Shown here one piece after another: positions 61,352 through 64,000 of a DNA stretch of 64,000 nt. The position numbers and the translations under genes are program-made. The notes beneath the pieces are model-generated. The model saw only the letters and a list, made by a program, of their open reading frames with translations. It made no database searches and was not told the DNA's origin. Position 1 is the first letter of the stretch. Every line of letters begins with the position of its first letter. The DNA is from Hymenobacter canadensis (lineage in GTDB: Bacteria; Bacteroidota; Bacteroidia; Cytophagales; Hymenobacteraceae), in NCBI RefSeq assembly GCF_027359925.1, contig NZ_CP114768.1, positions 62,001-126,000 of the forward strand. Reading direction: 5' to 3'.

Positions 61352-61669
61352 TTAAAGCAGCAGCATCCGGGAGTGGCACGCATGGCACTCCGCCGCCGAA
61401 GGATGCGTGGAATAGCGCGCCGCAATGGCCCCTTCCATGGCCTGCTGAAACGCGCCCAGCAGCTTGCGCCGCTCGTCATCCGGAGTGTGCTGCAGCACCT
61501 GCTCGAAGGCCGTGCGGTACACATGGGCCATGAAGCTGGAGCCGTGCGTGGTAAACAGGTGGTCGTGCTGGGCATCAAACGCCACCTTTTCCGAGGTCGA
61601 AATCGTCAGGGACAAGGCTTGCCACTGCTTCGCGTTTTCGTCCAGACTTTGCTGTAGGTCCTGGTTCAT
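61352..61669 (-). CDS. hypothetical helical protein, possible frameshifted tail to 61207
   Basis: 105 aa. MNQDLQQSLDENAKQWQALS is followed by HDHLFTTHGSSFMAHVYRTA and FEQVLQHTPDDERRKLLGAF, then AAECHACHS and a stop. In another frame a coding-like tail continues to 61207 (RFDNACYCPGESFFALHELR, LLNDDMPGRTYRTAVLQQAV), so a one-base shift near 61380 may have truncated the protein. No family recognised. The Cys pair CHAC at the junction is notable. Confidence 0.45.
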   Translation of the reverse strand: MNQDLQQSLDENAKQWQALSLTISTSEKVAFDAQHDHLFTTHGSSFMAHVYRTAFEQVLQHTPDDERRKLLGAFQQAMEGAIAARYSTHPSAAECHACHSRMLLL

Positions 61670-62210
61670 GTGGTGGAGGCGGAAGGTGCGCTGCGGACTG
61701 CTTCAGGCAACGGCAGGAAGACTGGCACTGGCGCAGAATCACTGGCAAATGACCGGACGGCGGGCGAGAAACGGTATGCGCAAAGTCAAGCTCCCGCCAT
61801 GACTTTTGTCAAGAAGCCGGCGCAGGAGGCCAGCACTGCCTCTCTACCTTTCTGGCCGGTGGGTGCGGGTCGGGGCACAGCCGCCCGTCACTACCTATCC
61901 GCCGCTGGCTTGAGGGCTCCACGGCTACCTACGCAGCGCAGGCCCCGGCTCCTACACAGTTGAGGTACGAAGCCCCACGGGCTGCTCAACCAGCCCTGCG
62001 ATAATCGGTGGCAGGCCACCAATTATCGTAGGGCTGGCGCCTACCACCACCTGCTGCGCAATAGCTGCCCCGGGCTGCAGTACCAGGGCGGGCTGGAAGT
62101 GGTTCGCCCCGTCCGGCCAGCCCGGCGGCCCAAACTTCTGCCCGAACAATCCAGTTAGGTGCTTTATCAACGGGCCCGCGCGGCCGCATTCTCTCTCCTT
62201 CCCCCCCGCC
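61670..62210. other. intergenic, 541 bp, with a strong palindrome
   Basis: Nothing coding is supported. A palindrome lies at 61992-62035. The last 100 bases before 62211 are C/G-rich without a clear promoter box. Confidence 0.45.
61992..62035. repeat. 44-bp palindrome
   Basis: AGCCCTGCGATAATCGGTGG (from 61992) and CCACCAATTATCGTAGGGCT (to 62035) are complementary apart from two G-T-type differences, around a loop of a few bases. This would be a strong hairpin in either strand. No T-run follows. It may be an operator-like site, a terminator for the minus-strand gene, or a repeat remnant. Confidence 0.7.
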
Positions 62211-63350
62211 ATGGCCATTAGTGCTGCTGACTCCTCTGCCACCCTGCCCGTCCTGATCATCGGGGCGGGACTTTCCGGGCTCACTGCCGCCCGACAGCTG
62301 CACGCAGCCGGCCGGCCGGTGCTGGTGCTGGAAGCCCGCGACCGGGTGGGCGGCCGTACGCTGGCCGTGCCCGCCCTGCCGGGCCACCCCGAGGCCGAGT
62401 GGCTGGATCTGGGGGCCACCTGGGGCTGGGCGCATCACCCCCACCTGCTGGCGCTGGCCGCCGAGCTGGGCCTGCCGTTTTTCGAACAGCCCAGCACCGG
62501 CGCCACCACCTACGAAACGCCGACCGACGTGCACCGGCTGCCCCAGCGGGCCGGCTCGGCGGGCTATCTGCGCCTGCCCGGCGGGGCGGCGGCGCTCTGC
62601 CGCGCGCTGGCCCGGGAGCTGCCCGCTGCCAGTCTGCACCTCAACACTAGCGTTACCGCCCTGCACTACCTGCCCGCGCCGGACCGCGTGGCGGTAACGG
62701 CCGTGCACAACGGAGAGCCGCGCACCTACCTGGCGGCGGCGGTGCTGGTGGCCCTGCCGCCGCGGCTGGCCGCCCACAGCCTGCAGTTCAGTCCGCCGCT
62801 GCCCGCGCTGCTGCAGCAAACCCTGCGGGCCGTACCCACCTGGATGGCGCACTCCATGAAAGTAGTGGCCGTGTACGCCGAGCCGTTCTGGCGCGGGGCG
62901 GGCTGGTCGGGGTTTGCGGTCAGTCAGGCGGGGCCGCTGGCGGAAATCCATGATGCCTCGCCCGCCACCGGGGGAGTGGGTGCGCTGTTCGGCTTTTTCG
63001 CCACGCCTCACCCGCTGCGGGCGGCCCCGGCCCCGGAGCGGCAGGCGGCCGTGGTGCAGCAGCTGGGCCGCCTGTTTGGGGCGCCCGCCCGCACTCCCCT
63101 CGCCTACCACGAGCTGGACTGGGCCCGGCAGCCCTTTACCAGCGTGCCCGAAGATGCGGCCGCGCCCACGCAGGTGCCTTTGCAGGGGCCAGCTCTGTTG
63201 CGGCAGTCGTGCTGGAACGGCACGCTGCGCTGGGCCGGGGCCGAAACCTCCGCCAGCGAATGGGGCCGGCTGGACGGGGCCGTGGAAGCAGGCCTATGGG
63301 CGGCCCAGCAGCTGCTGCACCCCGAACCCACCCACGTCCGGCAGGAGTAA
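62211..63350 (+). CDS. FAD-dependent amine oxidase-like oxidoreductase
   Basis: 379 aa, no signal peptide. The FAD-binding Rossmann motif VLIIGAGLSGLTAARQLHAA with acidic LEARDRVGGRT is at residues 13-47. A substrate domain has WLDLGATWGWAHHPHLLALA and AAVLVALPPRLAAHSLQFSP, and the second FAD segment SCWNGTLRWAGAETSASEWG precedes the end. The LVVAL-type 'AVLVALPP' and 'AGAETS' features are those of flavin monoamine oxidases and phytoene-desaturase-like enzymes. Substrate unknown. Start ATG at 62211; the only upstream signal is the palindrome at 61992. Confidence 0.9.
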   Translation: MAISAADSSATLPVLIIGAGLSGLTAARQLHAAGRPVLVLEARDRVGGRTLAVPALPGHPEAEWLDLGATWGWAHHPHLLALAAELGLPFFEQPSTGATTYETPTDVHRLPQRAGSAGYLRLPGGAAALCRALARELPAASLHLNTSVTALHYLPAPDRVAVTAVHNGEPRTYLAAAVLVALPPRLAAHSLQFSPPLPALLQQTLRAVPTWMAHSMKVVAVYAEPFWRGAGWSGFAVSQAGPLAEIHDASPATGGVGALFGFFATPHPLRAAPAPERQAAVVQQLGRLFGAPARTPLAYHELDWARQPFTSVPEDAAAPTQVPLQGPALLRQSCWNGTLRWAGAETSASEWGRLDGAVEAGLWAAQQLLHPEPTHVRQE

Positions 63351-63463
63351 CCCACTCCCGGCCCAGGTGCCGTCAGCGGTTGGATTGCGGGCCGGCTTGT
63401 GCCCAATTTTCAGGGGGGGGGTTGCATCAGCAATGGCCCTCTACCAGAGGGCGCGGGGGGAGG

Positions 63464-64000
63464 CTAGTGGGAGGAGCTGCCGGTGCTGCCGTCGGTGGGC
63501 GGGGCCGTGCTCAGCCCCAGCCGTTTCACCAGCGGCCCGATGCTGAGCCCTTGCACGATGATGCTGAAAATCACCACCACATAAGTAACGCCCACCAGCA
63601 AATCGCGGGGCATGGACTCGGGCAACGACAGGGCCAGGGCCACCGAAATGCCGCCCCGCAGCCCGCCCCAGGTTAGCACGCGCAGCGTCTGGCGGTCGAA
63701 GGGGTAGAAGCGCTTGAGCAGCACCAGCGGCACCCCCACCGACACCCAGCGCGCTACCAGCACCAGCCCAATGGATACCACTCCTACCAGCAGCGTGGTG
63801 CGGCTGATATCGAGAATGAGCATTTCCAGGCCGATGAGCACGAACAGCACGGCGTTGAGAATCTCGTCCAGGATTTCCCAGAACTTGTCGAGATACTCGC
63901 GGGTGATGTCCGACATACCCTGCTGCCGGCCCTTGCTGCCCACAATCAGGCCCGCTACCACAATGGCCAGCGGCCCCGAGGTGTGCAGGGCAGTGGCCAA
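63464..64000 (-). CDS. cation:proton antiporter (CPA1/NhaP type), C-terminal part, cut by window edge
   Basis: 178 codons, open to the right edge. The membrane part has TSGPLAIVVAGLIVGSKGRQ, FWEILDEILNAVLFVLIGLE, and LTWGGLRGGISVALALSLPE, which is the TM10-11 region of CPA1 antiporters (conserved Arg and Gly-rich GGLRGGIS). A final helix ends in VVVIFSIIVQGLSIGPLVKR and a short Ser/Gly-rich tail. Exchanges Na+ or K+ for H+. The stop at 63464 is preceded by no extra cytoplasmic domain. Confidence 0.92.
   Translation of the reverse strand: MATALHTSGPLAIVVAGLIVGSKGRQQGMSDITREYLDKFWEILDEILNAVLFVLIGLEMLILDISRTTLLVGVVSIGLVLVARWVSVGVPLVLLKRFYPFDRQTLRVLTWGGLRGGISVALALSLPESMPRDLLVGVTYVVVIFSIIVQGLSIGPLVKRLGLSTAPPTDGSTGSSSH

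Noticed and set aside
1..64000. CRISPR array, rRNA, tRNA or prophage structural genes
   Set aside because: No regularly spaced repeats, rRNA signatures, tRNA cloverleafs or phage structural proteins were seen.

Overview
This window looks like the chromosome of a high-GC member of the Bacteroidota, order Cytophagales, most probably Hymenobacter or a close relative. The evidence is a set of type IX secretion (T9SS) C-terminal sorting domains, two TonB-dependent receptors with an N-terminal carboxypeptidase-like plug extension, a DUF4249 partner, LytTR regulators paired with LytS-type kinases, DUF4142 and DUF2147 proteins, Bacteroidota-type promoter boxes (TTTG / TAnnTTTG), and a dispersed palindrome. 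No rRNA, tRNA or CRISPR array was seen. All calls come from reading the sequence; no database search was run.

Layout. 1-4 kb: an OmpR-type regulator and kinase upstream of an RND efflux adaptor and permease (permease cut by the left edge). 5-15 kb: two TonB-dependent receptors, a DUF4249 lipoprotein, and small proteins including three STAS/SpoIIAA-like paralogues. 15-19.5 kb: a LytTR regulator convergent with a giant five-PAS hybrid kinase. 20-34.6 kb: an accessory region bracketed by two directly repeated 134-135 bp MITE-like elements and by two copies of a roughly 500 bp block carrying a DUF2147 gene (left copy truncated, right copy intact). Between them lie T9SS cargo, Spy-like proteins, two esterase/hydrolase-like proteins and a tandem family of propeller-like surface proteins, one of them frameshifted. 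34.7-39 kb: a TolC / adaptor / ABC permease / ABC ATPase export operon. 39-42.8 kb: mobile DNA debris (a second TIR element, a DNA-binding-like gene with a lost start), a MazEF module and small hypotheticals. 42.8-49 kb: a LytTR/LytS pair, a broken TetR gene, an ECF-type sigma factor, DUF4142 and Spy-like proteins. 48.9-57.4 kb: an MscS-type channel, a graveyard of three gene fragments (lipoprotein, BON domain, GH130), a PAS kinase with a REC-cNMP-HTH regulator, a PepSY-like protein and a PAP2 gene with one in-frame TAG. 57.5-64 kb: a STAS-like protein, a P2-type ATPase, small basic and hypothetical proteins, an FAD amine oxidase-like enzyme and the end of a CPA1-type antiporter.

Main themes. 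Signal transduction is dense, with five kinases and five response regulators. Envelope export and stress functions recur: RND and ABC pumps, an ion-motive ATPase, an antiporter, an MscS channel and five Spy-like proteins. The most unusual features are the two-layer repeat architecture around the 13-kb island, the dispersed family of about 130-160 aa STAS-like proteins (five apparently intact plus one fragment), the run of recently broken genes between 45 and 57.5 kb, and a MazEF promoter whose -7 box lies almost on the start codon.
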